A model generated the notes under the pieces. That model searched no databases, was not told where the DNA came from, and saw only the letters and a list, made by a program, of their open reading frames with translations. The translations under genes were made by a program, and so were the position numbers. Positions 1 through 7,478 of a stretch of DNA of 64,000 bases are shown here, piece after piece. The number at the start of each line of letters is the position of its first letter. The first letter of the stretch is position 1. The stretch is taken from contig JAEWAQ010000063.1 of NCBI GenBank assembly GCA_023391635.1, forward strand, positions 1 through 64,000, written 5' to 3'. Source of the stretch: Bacillota bacterium (GTDB taxonomy: Bacteria; Bacillota; Bacilli; Paenibacillales; Paenibacillaceae).

Positions 1-81
1 GTCCTGCGGCGCGAGCCGCAGGACAACCCTGATTTGCTGGAGTTCGTTCCTGGTGGTTACTACAAGCTCGACCAACCGTAA
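1..81 (+). CDS. 3' end of an unidentified gene
   Basis: Frame 1 is open from the first base of the window and ends in TAA at 79-81, giving 26 C-terminal residues that finish with PGGYYKLDQP. The rest of the gene lies outside the window, so no function can be assigned. The 118 bases that follow carry the promoter and operator of the next gene, which fits this being the end of a separate transcription unit. It could also be a chance open frame, because 26 codons is short. Confidence 0.45.
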   Translation, partial: VLRREPQDNPDLLEFVPGGYYKLDQP

Positions 82-135
82 CGCACCAACGCAATCCCGA
101 CTGTAAACTCCCTCTGTTCAAGCTGGAAGAAAGTT

Positions 136-173
136 GTTATACTTTCGGGTAAGCGGTTACCCTGCGTAACCGC
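136..173 (+). promoter_or_regulatory. Extended -10 promoter with a dyad operator before the aldolase gene
   Basis: TATACT at 138-143 is preceded by TG one base upstream (136-137), an extended -10 element. About ten bases downstream lies a perfect 8-bp inverted repeat, GCGGTTAC (153-160) and GTAACCGC (166-173), with a 5-base spacer. A dyad at the expected transcription start is a typical repressor site. The LacI-type regulator encoded at 1126-2139 is the obvious candidate ligand, but this is inference. Confidence 0.55.
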
Positions 174-199
174 CGCAACTGATAAGGGGGAATCATTCG

Positions 200-1045
200 A
201 TGCTTGTGCGCATGAAAGAGCTGTTGCAGGAGGCGGCGGAGGCGAATCATGCCATCCCGGCTTTCAACGTATTCGGCTACGAGGACGCGATTGCCGCGGT
301 CCGGGCGGCAGAGGAGCTGGACGCTCCCGTCATTCTGGCTACGAACCCGGGGGCCGTGCAGCATATGCCGATCCCATACTTGGCGCCTCTGCTCGTTCAG
401 ATCGCGCGGGATGCCAAAGTGCCCGTCGTTGTTCACTTGGACCACGGCAAGTCCCTTGATTACGCGGCGATGGCGATCGCGCATGGGTACACGTCGGTCA
501 TGTTCGACGGGTCGCAGCTGCCGCTGGAAGAGAACATCCGGTTGACGCGGGAAGTGGTCGAGTTGGCAGCCAAGCAGGGGATCACGACGGAAGCCGAGAT
601 CGGTTCGGTCGGCTACAGCGATCCTTCGATGAATATGAAGCATGAATATTCCGATCCGGATGAAGTGAAACGGTTCGTGGCAGAAACAGGCATCGACGCC
701 GTGGCCGTATCCATTGGCACGGTCCATCGCATGGAGGAGCAAGGCGCGAACATCGATTACGACCTGCTTGAGCGGATCGAAGCCAGGGTGCGGACGCCCC
801 TCGTGCTGCATGGTTCTACGGGCGTGCGCGACGAGGATTTGCGCAGGCTTGCGGCAACGCGAATCGCGAAGGTCAATATCGGAACGGCGCTTCGCATGGC
901 GTTCGGCCGTACGATGAGGCAAGAGATGGAGAACAATCCGAGCGAATTCGACCGCATTCGCTTGTTCCAGCAGCCGATGGAAGCCGTCAAGCAGGCGGCG
1001 CTTCGCAAGTTCGAGGTACTGGGCTGGGCGCGGGGATCAACGTGA
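200..1045 (+). CDS. Class II fructose-bisphosphate aldolase family protein
   Basis: A 281-residue zinc-dependent aldolase of the FbaA/GatY/KbaY family, cytoplasmic, expected to cleave or form a phosphorylated ketose or a related sugar using dihydroxyacetone phosphate. Family hallmarks visible are PAFNVFGYED near residue 20, the metal-binding HLDHG around residue 80, the EAEIGSVGYSD segment near 130, HGSTG near 200, and KVNIGTALR near 225, which binds the phosphate. AAGGGGG lies at a good distance before the ATG. The gene is followed 80 bp later by a LacI-type regulator, so it is more likely a catabolic sugar-phosphate aldolase (tagatose- or fructose-like) than the glycolytic enzyme. The exact substrate cannot be read from the sequence. 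Confidence 0.85.
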   Translation: MLVRMKELLQEAAEANHAIPAFNVFGYEDAIAAVRAAEELDAPVILATNPGAVQHMPIPYLAPLLVQIARDAKVPVVVHLDHGKSLDYAAMAIAHGYTSVMFDGSQLPLEENIRLTREVVELAAKQGITTEAEIGSVGYSDPSMNMKHEYSDPDEVKRFVAETGIDAVAVSIGTVHRMEEQGANIDYDLLERIEARVRTPLVLHGSTGVRDEDLRRLAATRIAKVNIGTALRMAFGRTMRQEMENNPSEFDRIRLFQQPMEAVKQAALRKFEVLGWARGST

Positions 1046-1068
1046 ATAAGAAGTTCTGTAAAGCCAGG

Positions 1069-1099
1069 TTTGGCTAATTATGTTATAATAAGAGCCAAA
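1069..1099 (+). promoter_or_regulatory. Promoter with -10 box flanked by an inverted repeat before the LacI gene
   Basis: An extended -10 (TG at 1081-1082, TATAAT at 1084-1089) sits inside a 7-bp perfect inverted repeat, TTTGGCT (1069-1075) and AGCCAAA (1093-1099). No convincing -35 box is present, which is common for extended -10 promoters. The dyad around the -10 box suggests repression by a dimer, perhaps autoregulation by the LacI-type product. Confidence 0.5.
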
Positions 1100-1125
1100 C
1101 TTGTGTCGAAATTCGGAGGAGACGT

Positions 1126-2139
1126 ATGGCCACCATCTACGACATCGCCAAAGCGGCGAATGTCTCGATCGCTACCGTATCGAAAGTGATGAACCAGAAC
1201 GGCAGGATCAGCGATAAGACGCGCAAACGCATCATGGATATTATGCAGGAGATGAATTACCAGCCAAGCGTCGTCGCGTCTGCGCTCACGAAGAAGCGGA
1301 CGTATACGATCGGATTGCTGATTCCGGATCTGGCGAACCCCTTCTTCGCGGAGATTGCCAGAAGCGTGGAAGACAGGGCGCAGGAGCTCGGCTTCAACTT
1401 GGTCATCTGCAATACGGACAACAACGTGGAGAAGGAAGAACGTTACATCGGGCTACTCAAGCAGAAGGGCGCCGACGGCATCATCATGGCGACAGGCGCG
1501 CACAACAACGCGATCGTGAAAAAGCTGCTGCAGCAGAATCAGACGATCGCCGTCATCGCGCGCGACATGCCTTCACTGGCGGTGGACGCGGTGCTCGTAG
1601 ACGACTATTTGGGCGGTTATTTGGCGGCGAATCATCTGATAGAATTGGGGCATCGTCAAATTGCCGTCATCGCGGAGAGCATGGAAGTTATGAGCAGCAG
1701 GGAAAGGGTGCGCGGATGCCGTCAAGCGATGGAAGAGGCGGGCTTTGCGCTGGACGACCGATGGGTGCGGGTTAGCGCCTTCCACGTGCAGGATGGGAAA
1801 GCGACCGCAGGCATTTTGCTGGATGAACCGAATGCGCCCAGAGCGATCTTCGCCTGCAACGACCTGCTCGCGATCGGCGTCATTCAGGCTGCTCGCGAAC
1901 GCGGAATGAACGTGCCCCGCGATCTGTCCGTCGTCGGCTTCGACAATACGATTCTGGCCACGATCATCGATCCGCCGCTCACGACGATCGCCCAACCGAT
2001 TCAGGAATTGGGCAAACAAGTCGTCGATTTGATTTCCAAAAGCATCAGCGGCGAGGCGACGAGCAAACAGCGGTTTGTCCTGCTGCCCGAGCTGATCGTA
2101 CGAGGATCGACCAGCGAAAGTCGGCACGAGGGCGGTTAA
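1126..2139 (+). CDS. LacI-family transcriptional regulator
   Basis: A 337-residue DNA-binding repressor or activator that responds to a sugar or sugar phosphate. The N-terminal helix-turn-helix reads TIYDIAKAANVSIATVSKVM, followed by the hinge helix (PSVVASALTKKR) and a periplasmic-binding-protein-like effector domain with the usual IGLLIPDLANPFFAEI start at about residue 62. The C-terminal part holds the typical VVGFDNT and LTTIAQP motifs. The start is set by CGGAGGAG before the ATG. It follows the aldolase gene and is closed by a terminator at 2191-2218, so it probably controls the aldolase through the dyad at 153-173. The effector is unknown. Confidence 0.9.
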   Translation: MATIYDIAKAANVSIATVSKVMNQNGRISDKTRKRIMDIMQEMNYQPSVVASALTKKRTYTIGLLIPDLANPFFAEIARSVEDRAQELGFNLVICNTDNNVEKEERYIGLLKQKGADGIIMATGAHNNAIVKKLLQQNQTIAVIARDMPSLAVDAVLVDDYLGGYLAANHLIELGHRQIAVIAESMEVMSSRERVRGCRQAMEEAGFALDDRWVRVSAFHVQDGKATAGILLDEPNAPRAIFACNDLLAIGVIQAARERGMNVPRDLSVVGFDNTILATIIDPPLTTIAQPIQELGKQVVDLISKSISGEATSKQRFVLLPELIVRGSTSESRHEGG

Positions 2140-2190
2140 TATTCGCTTGGCATACCGATGCAGCAAACCAATGTTTATCTTGAAACCGAC

Positions 2191-2218
2191 AACCGCCTTC
2201 CTGAAGGTGGTTTTTTTT
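2191..2218 (+). terminator. Rho-independent terminator after the LacI gene
   Basis: ACCGCCTTC pairs with GAAGGTGGT (one G-T wobble) and is followed directly by eight T residues. It ends the aldolase-LacI unit and isolates it from the germination operon. Confidence 0.85.
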
Positions 2219-2380
2219 ATGTTCTTCAAATGATGCGTAAGTGTCAAATGAAAATACCATTTTGCTGCAGAGTGGCTTGATTTACTTGGCCTACCCGCAG
2301 CTGCGCGGCTCGCTCTTGCATAATTTGTTGCAATGTCCGGGGAAAATATACAGGAAAGGGATGATTTCGGGGGACTGCCA

Positions 2381-2623
2381 ATGGCAGAGAGACTTGCGGT
2401 CGTACTCCTGCTGTTCGCCTTCGCGGTCGGCGTCCAGCGTGGCGAATTTCGGCGAATGAGCGCCAAAGACAAATTCGGCATGGCCGTGTTGCTGGTGCCG
2501 CTGACTTATCTGATCGTTGTTTTCGTGCTGCAAACAGATTGGCCTGGTTGGTCCGACCTGCTGCGCCTGATGTTCGGACCACCTTCCAAGCGCATCGTCG
2601 GCATGCTGAAAGGGGTCGTATGA
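2381..2623 (+). CDS. Small two-helix membrane protein at the head of a germination operon
   Basis: An 80-residue protein with two hydrophobic segments, LAVVLLLFAFAVGV near the N-terminus and MAVLLVPLTYLIVVFVL in the middle, separated by a basic loop. The ATG at 2381 was preferred over one at 2333 because GGGGGA lies six bases before it. Its stop overlaps the start of the GerAB gene (ATGA at 2620-2623), so the two are translationally coupled. I do not recognise a family. A small extra integral membrane subunit, like those known beside some GerA-type receptors (GerD or 2TM proteins), is possible but not shown. Confidence 0.6.
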   Translation: MAERLAVVLLLFAFAVGVQRGEFRRMSAKDKFGMAVLLVPLTYLIVVFVLQTDWPGWSDLLRLMFGPPSKRIVGMLKGVV

Positions 2624-3732
2624 ACAAAGAAACGATTTCGGACAGTCAACTGGCGGCCTTGATCATCTCGACCGTCGTCGGTTCGGGAATCGTCTATATC
2701 CCGAATCCGTTGACTGCGATCGCCCGGCATCATGCATGGATGTCCATAATTGCCGCCTGCTTGTTCGGTTGGGCCGTGCTTGGTTGCCTCATCTTCATGC
2801 ATCGTCGCATGCAAGGCGAAGCGTCCTTTTACCGTCATGCCCGCAGGACGGTCGGCCGCCCGCTGGCAGTCGCGGTCGCCCTCATTCTCATCGGCTTGCT
2901 GTTGTTCGCCATTCCGGCGATCGTCGCGGGCATCGCGAACTTCTTTACCGGCGTCATGATGAAGGAAACGCCGTCTTACGTATTCAGCGCCTCCAGCCTG
3001 ATCGTATCTGCGCTTACCGTCCGGGCGGGACTTGAAGTGATGGCCAGAATGTTCGTGCTGCTGGCAGGTATCATGCTCGCGGTTTCCCTGGCGGTCTTGT
3101 TGCTGGCGACCCCCGGTTATCACCCTGAATTTCTGATGCCGTTAGCTCCACAGAGCGTCAAACCGTTGCTGCACGCTTTTCTCGTCGCGGCCGGATTTCC
3201 TTTCGGCGAAGTGCTGCTGTTCTGCGTGCTTCTTCCTTACGTTAATGCCGCGGGCCCCGGGAACATCGTCAGGAAGCTGCTCGGAGCCTACACGATTGCC
3301 GGCGCGATGCTGACGCTGTCTGTTTTGTGCACGATTCTCGCGTTCGGACCGGCAGCAGGCAGCTTCCAGTACTCGCTCTACAGGCTGGCTAGCGAAATTC
3401 AGATCGCCGAGATCGTTCAGCGCATCGAATCGGTGATCGGCATCGCCATGATTCTCGGTTCGTATTTGAAGGCGACGGTCTACCTGTACATTCTCAACGT
3501 TCTCGTGGCGGAATGTCTCGGCTTGTCGGACAAGCGGTTGTCCGTGTTCCCGCTCATGCTGATCTGCATCTTTCTGTCGCTGACCATGTTCGACAATCCT
3601 GCCGATTTCTATACGCAGGTGTATGTCATATGGCCTTTCATGGTTGTCGCGGTCGGTTGTTCGGTTATCTTGGCCTTGACGGTGGCCACATGGGCTAAAA
3701 ATCGGCATGCGGGCAAGGAGGGGAGATCATGA
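2620..3732 (+). CDS. GerAB/spore germination permease-like subunit
   Basis: A 370-residue integral membrane protein of the GerAB (amino acid permease-like) family, the germinant-binding subunit of a nutrient receptor in the inner spore membrane. It opens with SDSQLAALIISTVVGSGIVYIPNP, the typical first helix with an unwound GSG segment, and about ten hydrophobic helices follow. AAGGGG precedes the ATG at 2620; an upstream in-frame extension from 2539 lacks a ribosome site. It overlaps the genes on both sides by four bases. The order here is GerAB then GerAA, whereas the usual order starts with GerAA. The germinant cannot be predicted. Confidence 0.88.
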   Translation: MNKETISDSQLAALIISTVVGSGIVYIPNPLTAIARHHAWMSIIAACLFGWAVLGCLIFMHRRMQGEASFYRHARRTVGRPLAVAVALILIGLLLFAIPAIVAGIANFFTGVMMKETPSYVFSASSLIVSALTVRAGLEVMARMFVLLAGIMLAVSLAVLLLATPGYHPEFLMPLAPQSVKPLLHAFLVAAGFPFGEVLLFCVLLPYVNAAGPGNIVRKLLGAYTIAGAMLTLSVLCTILAFGPAAGSFQYSLYRLASEIQIAEIVQRIESVIGIAMILGSYLKATVYLYILNVLVAECLGLSDKRLSVFPLMLICIFLSLTMFDNPADFYTQVYVIWPFMVVAVGCSVILALTVATWAKNRHAGKEGRS

Positions 3733-5267
3733 GCGGCAGGCAATCCGAACAAAGGCAAGAATGCGAAATCTCGCGCGATCTTGAAGGCAATCTGGATTGG
3801 GCGATGCAGCAATTCGACCGCTGCCAGGATATTGTAATTGACCGGGTCGGACTCGGAGAAGAACTGGACGCGGCCGCCTTTGTGCTTTATTGCGATTCCT
3901 TGATCGAAGAGAGCCGGAACGCCGTCATCCGCTCGACGATCCGGGACATGATCGACATCGAAGGCGCCGATCTCGGCACGATGCCCGCAGAGAGGATCAT
4001 TCGCCATTTCGAGGGGCATGGACCGGCGGCGCATCCGTCGTCGATCGTCCGACGCTTGAACGATGCCGAAATGCAGGTGTGGCAGGGCTGCGTGGTGTTG
4101 TTCGTCGCCGGATGGGATTGTGCGGTCGGCTTCAAAGCCCCAAGCTTCAGCAAGCGGCAGGTTACCGAACCGGTCAACGAGCCGGCGGTGCAGGGGCCGC
4201 GCGAAGGCACCGTCGAACTGCTGGGCATGAATCTGGGCATGCTGCGCCAACGTGTTCGGACATCGCGATTGAAGATTGAATACCTGGCGGCGGGAGAAGT
4301 GCTGAAGTCGAAAGTCGCTTACGTCTATCTGGAAGAGACCGTCAATCCGGACATGCTGGCGGAATTTCGGCGCCGTATCGCGGGTATCCCCCCGCAAGAA
4401 ATCATGGATACTTCATTCGTTGAGAATTGGATCGAGGATCGGGTATGGTCGCCGTTTCCGCAGTTTCGATATACGGAACGAACCGATACGGCGACTGCTG
4501 CCTTGATGGACGGCAAAATATTGGTGCTGGTCGACAATTCCCCGATGATTCTCATTTGTCCCACTTATTTGGTGGACTTCTTCGGTACGAGCGAAGACTA
4601 TTACGTACGCACCTGGTACTCGATCATGATTCGGCAAATCCGGATGCTGGCCTTCGTCATTGCGCTGACGCTGCCCAGCATCTATATCGCGCTGTCGACG
4701 TTCCATCCCGAGTTGATTCCGAGCGTGCTTCTGATCGCCATCCTCAACTCGAGAGAGGGCATCCCGTTCCCGGCGTTCCTCGAAGCCCTCATGATGGAGA
4801 TCACGTTCGAGCTGCTCCGCGAGGCCGGAATCCGGCTGCCCAGACCGGTCGGTCCCGCCGTCAGCATCGTGGGCGCGCTTGTCATCGGGCAAGCGGCGAT
4901 TTCGGCCAAGATGGCCTCCCCGATCATGGTTATTGTCGTCGCACTGACCGGCATCGCTTCATTCGCCATTCCCCACTACGACCTGGCGATGGCCCTGCGC
5001 GTCCTCAGGTTCCCTTTGATGGTGGCGGCCGGCACGCTCGGAGGGTATGGGCTGATGCTGTCTTTCATCCTTATTCTGCTCCATCTGACCAGCCTCCGCT
5101 CGTTGGGAGAGCCGTATTTGTCATCGCTGGCTCCGTTCAAATGGCGGGATATGCGCGATATTTTCGTGCGTCTTCCGATTCGAACGCTTCTCCAGTCGCC
5201 GCGCAACCGCAGGCTGCACCGGATCGGTCCGTCGCGCAGCGGAGGACGGGATGAGGGGGCGCCATGA
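3729..5267 (+). CDS. GerAA-family spore germination protein
   Basis: A 512-residue GerA-family receptor A subunit. Residues 1 to about 290 form the soluble N-terminal region with the family's LEETVNPDMLAEFRRR segment, and the C-terminal half carries about five membrane helices, for example MLAFVIALTLPSIYIALSTF and PAVSIVGALVIGQAAISA. The end has the family's PYLSSLAPF motif. With GerAB and GerAC it assembles a nutrient receptor in the spore inner membrane that triggers ion release; known members oligomerise into an ion channel. Start and stop overlap the neighbouring genes by four bases, so all three subunits are coupled. Confidence 0.92.
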   Translation: MSGRQSEQRQECEISRDLEGNLDWAMQQFDRCQDIVIDRVGLGEELDAAAFVLYCDSLIEESRNAVIRSTIRDMIDIEGADLGTMPAERIIRHFEGHGPAAHPSSIVRRLNDAEMQVWQGCVVLFVAGWDCAVGFKAPSFSKRQVTEPVNEPAVQGPREGTVELLGMNLGMLRQRVRTSRLKIEYLAAGEVLKSKVAYVYLEETVNPDMLAEFRRRIAGIPPQEIMDTSFVENWIEDRVWSPFPQFRYTERTDTATAALMDGKILVLVDNSPMILICPTYLVDFFGTSEDYYVRTWYSIMIRQIRMLAFVIALTLPSIYIALSTFHPELIPSVLLIAILNSREGIPFPAFLEALMMEITFELLREAGIRLPRPVGPAVSIVGALVIGQAAISAKMASPIMVIVVALTGIASFAIPHYDLAMALRVLRFPLMVAAGTLGGYGLMLSFILILLHLTSLRSLGEPYLSSLAPFKWRDMRDIFVRLPIRTLLQSPRNRRLHRIGPSRSGGRDEGAP

Positions 5268-6424
5268 TGCGGCTTGCCGCAATCCTGCTGCTGTCACTCG
5301 CGATTCTTCCGCTGGCCGGCTGCTGGAGTGCCATGGAATTGACTGAGCTCGGCTTCGTGCAAGCCGCGGCCATCGATCTGGCGGACGACGGCGCGGTCGA
5401 GTTGACCGTGCAAATTTACAAACCGGGCTCGCAAGGAGAACAGAGCCAACAGAGCAATGCCCAATCTTCTTACATTAACGTCAGCACAACCTCGACAACG
5501 ATTCTGGGAGCGACCGGGGATATCATGCTCAAGTTGGGCAGGAAGCCGCAATGGAGCCACATGTCCGCGCTGCTGATCAGCGACGAATTGGCCCGAACGC
5601 GCAACATCGGGCAGTATTTGGACTTCTTCTCCCGCAGGAACGAGCCGAGAGGGTCGGTGTCCGTGCTCGTCACGGGCGGCAAAGCGCAGGATTATTTGCG
5701 ACTGAAGCCGTTCATAGAAGGCACAATCGGGCAGCAGCTGCGAAGCATCGAATCGATTTCCTCCCGGTACGTCGGCAAGACGGACGAAGTTTCCCTGACC
5801 GACTTGATCATTCGGTCGAAATCCGAGGTCCCTCTATCGGCCGTGCCTTACTACGCGTTCCAGGAGTCCGGCGAATCCGCCGCAGCCATTACCGGCATGG
5901 CCGTCATCCGATTCCCGGAGGGTGTCATGACGGGGATAGTTCCGGCAGCTGACACGCCGTATTATTTAATTCTGACCAACCGCTACAAGCAGGGCAATCT
6001 TGATCTTCCTTGTCCGGGCAAGCCCGGCAAGTCTGACTCCCTTATGATCACCAAGTCGTCCGTCAAGCTCCGTCCCGCAATTAACGAGAGCAACGTTCGA
6101 TTCAATATTTCGGTTCAATTGGAAGTCTATCTGGGGGAATTGACTTGCGGACAGGCGATTACCGAAGCGGATATCGACCGGTTCGTTCGGCGGGCCGAGA
6201 GCAAACTGGCGGCCCGGTTCGACGATACCGTCGAACAGCTTCAGGAACGGAAAGCCGACATTCTCGGCATCGGCCTGAAGCTGTCCCGCGAACATCCGCG
6301 GATCTGGAAGAAGCTGCGCGGCGACTGGCCTGACCAGTTCGCGGGAATGGACTTGAATATCCGTGTGAAGGTGAAGGTGCTTTCGACGGGAAGCGACGTC
6401 GGCGAACCGTTCGATCGGCGCTAG
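5264..6424 (+). CDS. Ger(x)C-family germination lipoprotein (GerAC)
   Basis: A 386-residue lipoprotein subunit of the germinant receptor. The signal peptide ends in the lipobox LAGC (Cys at residue 20), then CWSAMELTELGFVQAAAID, the typical Ger(x)C opening that names the family. The C-terminal part (about residues 240-375) is the alpha/beta domain of the family. It is attached to the outer face of the inner spore membrane by a lipid anchor. It overlaps the GerAA gene by four bases and is the last gene of the operon. Only nine bases separate it from a convergent AraC gene, and I see no terminator between them. Confidence 0.92.
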   Translation: MMRLAAILLLSLAILPLAGCWSAMELTELGFVQAAAIDLADDGAVELTVQIYKPGSQGEQSQQSNAQSSYINVSTTSTTILGATGDIMLKLGRKPQWSHMSALLISDELARTRNIGQYLDFFSRRNEPRGSVSVLVTGGKAQDYLRLKPFIEGTIGQQLRSIESISSRYVGKTDEVSLTDLIIRSKSEVPLSAVPYYAFQESGESAAAITGMAVIRFPEGVMTGIVPAADTPYYLILTNRYKQGNLDLPCPGKPGKSDSLMITKSSVKLRPAINESNVRFNISVQLEVYLGELTCGQAITEADIDRFVRRAESKLAARFDDTVEQLQERKADILGIGLKLSREHPRIWKKLRGDWPDQFAGMDLNIRVKVKVLSTGSDVGEPFDRR

Positions 6425-6433
6425 GTCAGCGCG

Positions 6434-7312
6434 TCACGGCATGTCCAAAGAAGCGTTGCAGGTCATGCTTCGGCGGAATTCCCGCGGAGAACATCCGTTG
6501 ATGCGTTTGAAGACGTTGTAAAATTGGGCGGGTGTCGTAAAACCGCACGACCGCCCAATGATTTCATTATTCCAATTTTCGATCAGCAACAGCTTTTCGG
6601 CTTCCCGAATGCGCCTTGCATGCACGTAATCGATGAAGCTCATGCCGACGTAATGCTTGAATGATTTCATGAAATGATGGTAGCTGACATTGACAAGCGG
6701 CAGCATGTCCCGAATTCGCAAAGGCTCGGCGAGATGGTGCTCGATGTAATCCAGCACGTTTTTCATGCGATGCTGCAAGTTTTCCGTTTCCTGGGAGCCG
6801 TGCCTTACGATCTGCATCAGCAGCAAGCGTACGCAGCCGCTCACAGCCAGTTCGAATCCGTTCAGACGCCGCGTAGTTTCCTCCAGGATCGTCCCTATAA
6901 GTGCGAACGATTCCCTCCTTACCGTTCCGTTTTCATAGATCGCATTATGACGGCTTAGCGGGTGCGGCCGCTCGGACAGAATGGGGGAATAGAGTCCCGG
7001 CGATACATCCAGCATCGATTGCAGATTCAATTGCAGCACGATGTAGCGAACGTAGGAAATCTTGTAAGTCCGGTGAGGTTCGCATGAACCCAGCACCAGG
7101 ACAGAACCGGGGGACAACTCATATTGCTCGCGCGCGGTCTCCACGATCATCGATCCTTCCAGAATGGCCAGAAATTCCGCCTCATCGTGATCATGCCACA
7201 CGTTCCAGCCGTCCGGGCATCGGGGAGTGGATTCATGGACGATTTCCCAAACTTTCAAGGGCAGCCACTGCGCGAGATAATCGACCGATTCGTGGATCAT
7301 CGTTTTTCCCAT
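6434..7312 (-). CDS. AraC-family transcriptional regulator
   Basis: A 292-residue regulator with an N-terminal cupin-like sensing domain (WHDHDEAEFLAILEGSMIVE, residues about 38-57, and LSPGSVLVLGSCEPH) and two C-terminal helix-turn-helix motifs. The second, with NEIIGRSCGFTTPAQFYNVF and ending in FKRINGCSPREFRR, is the AraC signature. AAAGGA lies upstream of the ATG. It is divergent from the glycosidase at 7479, from which it is separated by 166 bp, so it most likely activates that gene in response to a sugar. Confidence 0.9.
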   Translation of the reverse strand: MGKTMIHESVDYLAQWLPLKVWEIVHESTPRCPDGWNVWHDHDEAEFLAILEGSMIVETAREQYELSPGSVLVLGSCEPHRTYKISYVRYIVLQLNLQSMLDVSPGLYSPILSERPHPLSRHNAIYENGTVRRESFALIGTILEETTRRLNGFELAVSGCVRLLLMQIVRHGSQETENLQHRMKNVLDYIEHHLAEPLRIRDMLPLVNVSYHHFMKSFKHYVGMSFIDYVHARRIREAEKLLLIENWNNEIIGRSCGFTTPAQFYNVFKRINGCSPREFRRSMTCNASLDMP

Positions 7313-7418
7313 GTTACCGCCATTCCTTTCCCCATGAAGCGCGGATTGCGTGTCCAGGCGTTCCGGTCAAGGCTTCCCCGCAACACAATCGAATAGATAT
7401 TTAACGATTCCGTATATA

Positions 7419-7424
7419 TATAAT
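7419..7424 (+). promoter_or_regulatory. Possible -10 box for the glycosidase gene
   Basis: TATAAT at 7419-7424 lies in an AT-rich stretch 55 bp before the glycosidase start. No good -35 box is visible 16-18 bp upstream, which is what would be expected if the promoter depends on the divergent AraC activator. Confidence 0.35.
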
Positions 7425-7478
7425 GCCTGCATGCGGTCGCTATACTTAAGATATCATAGGTTCGAAGAGGGTGCTCGC

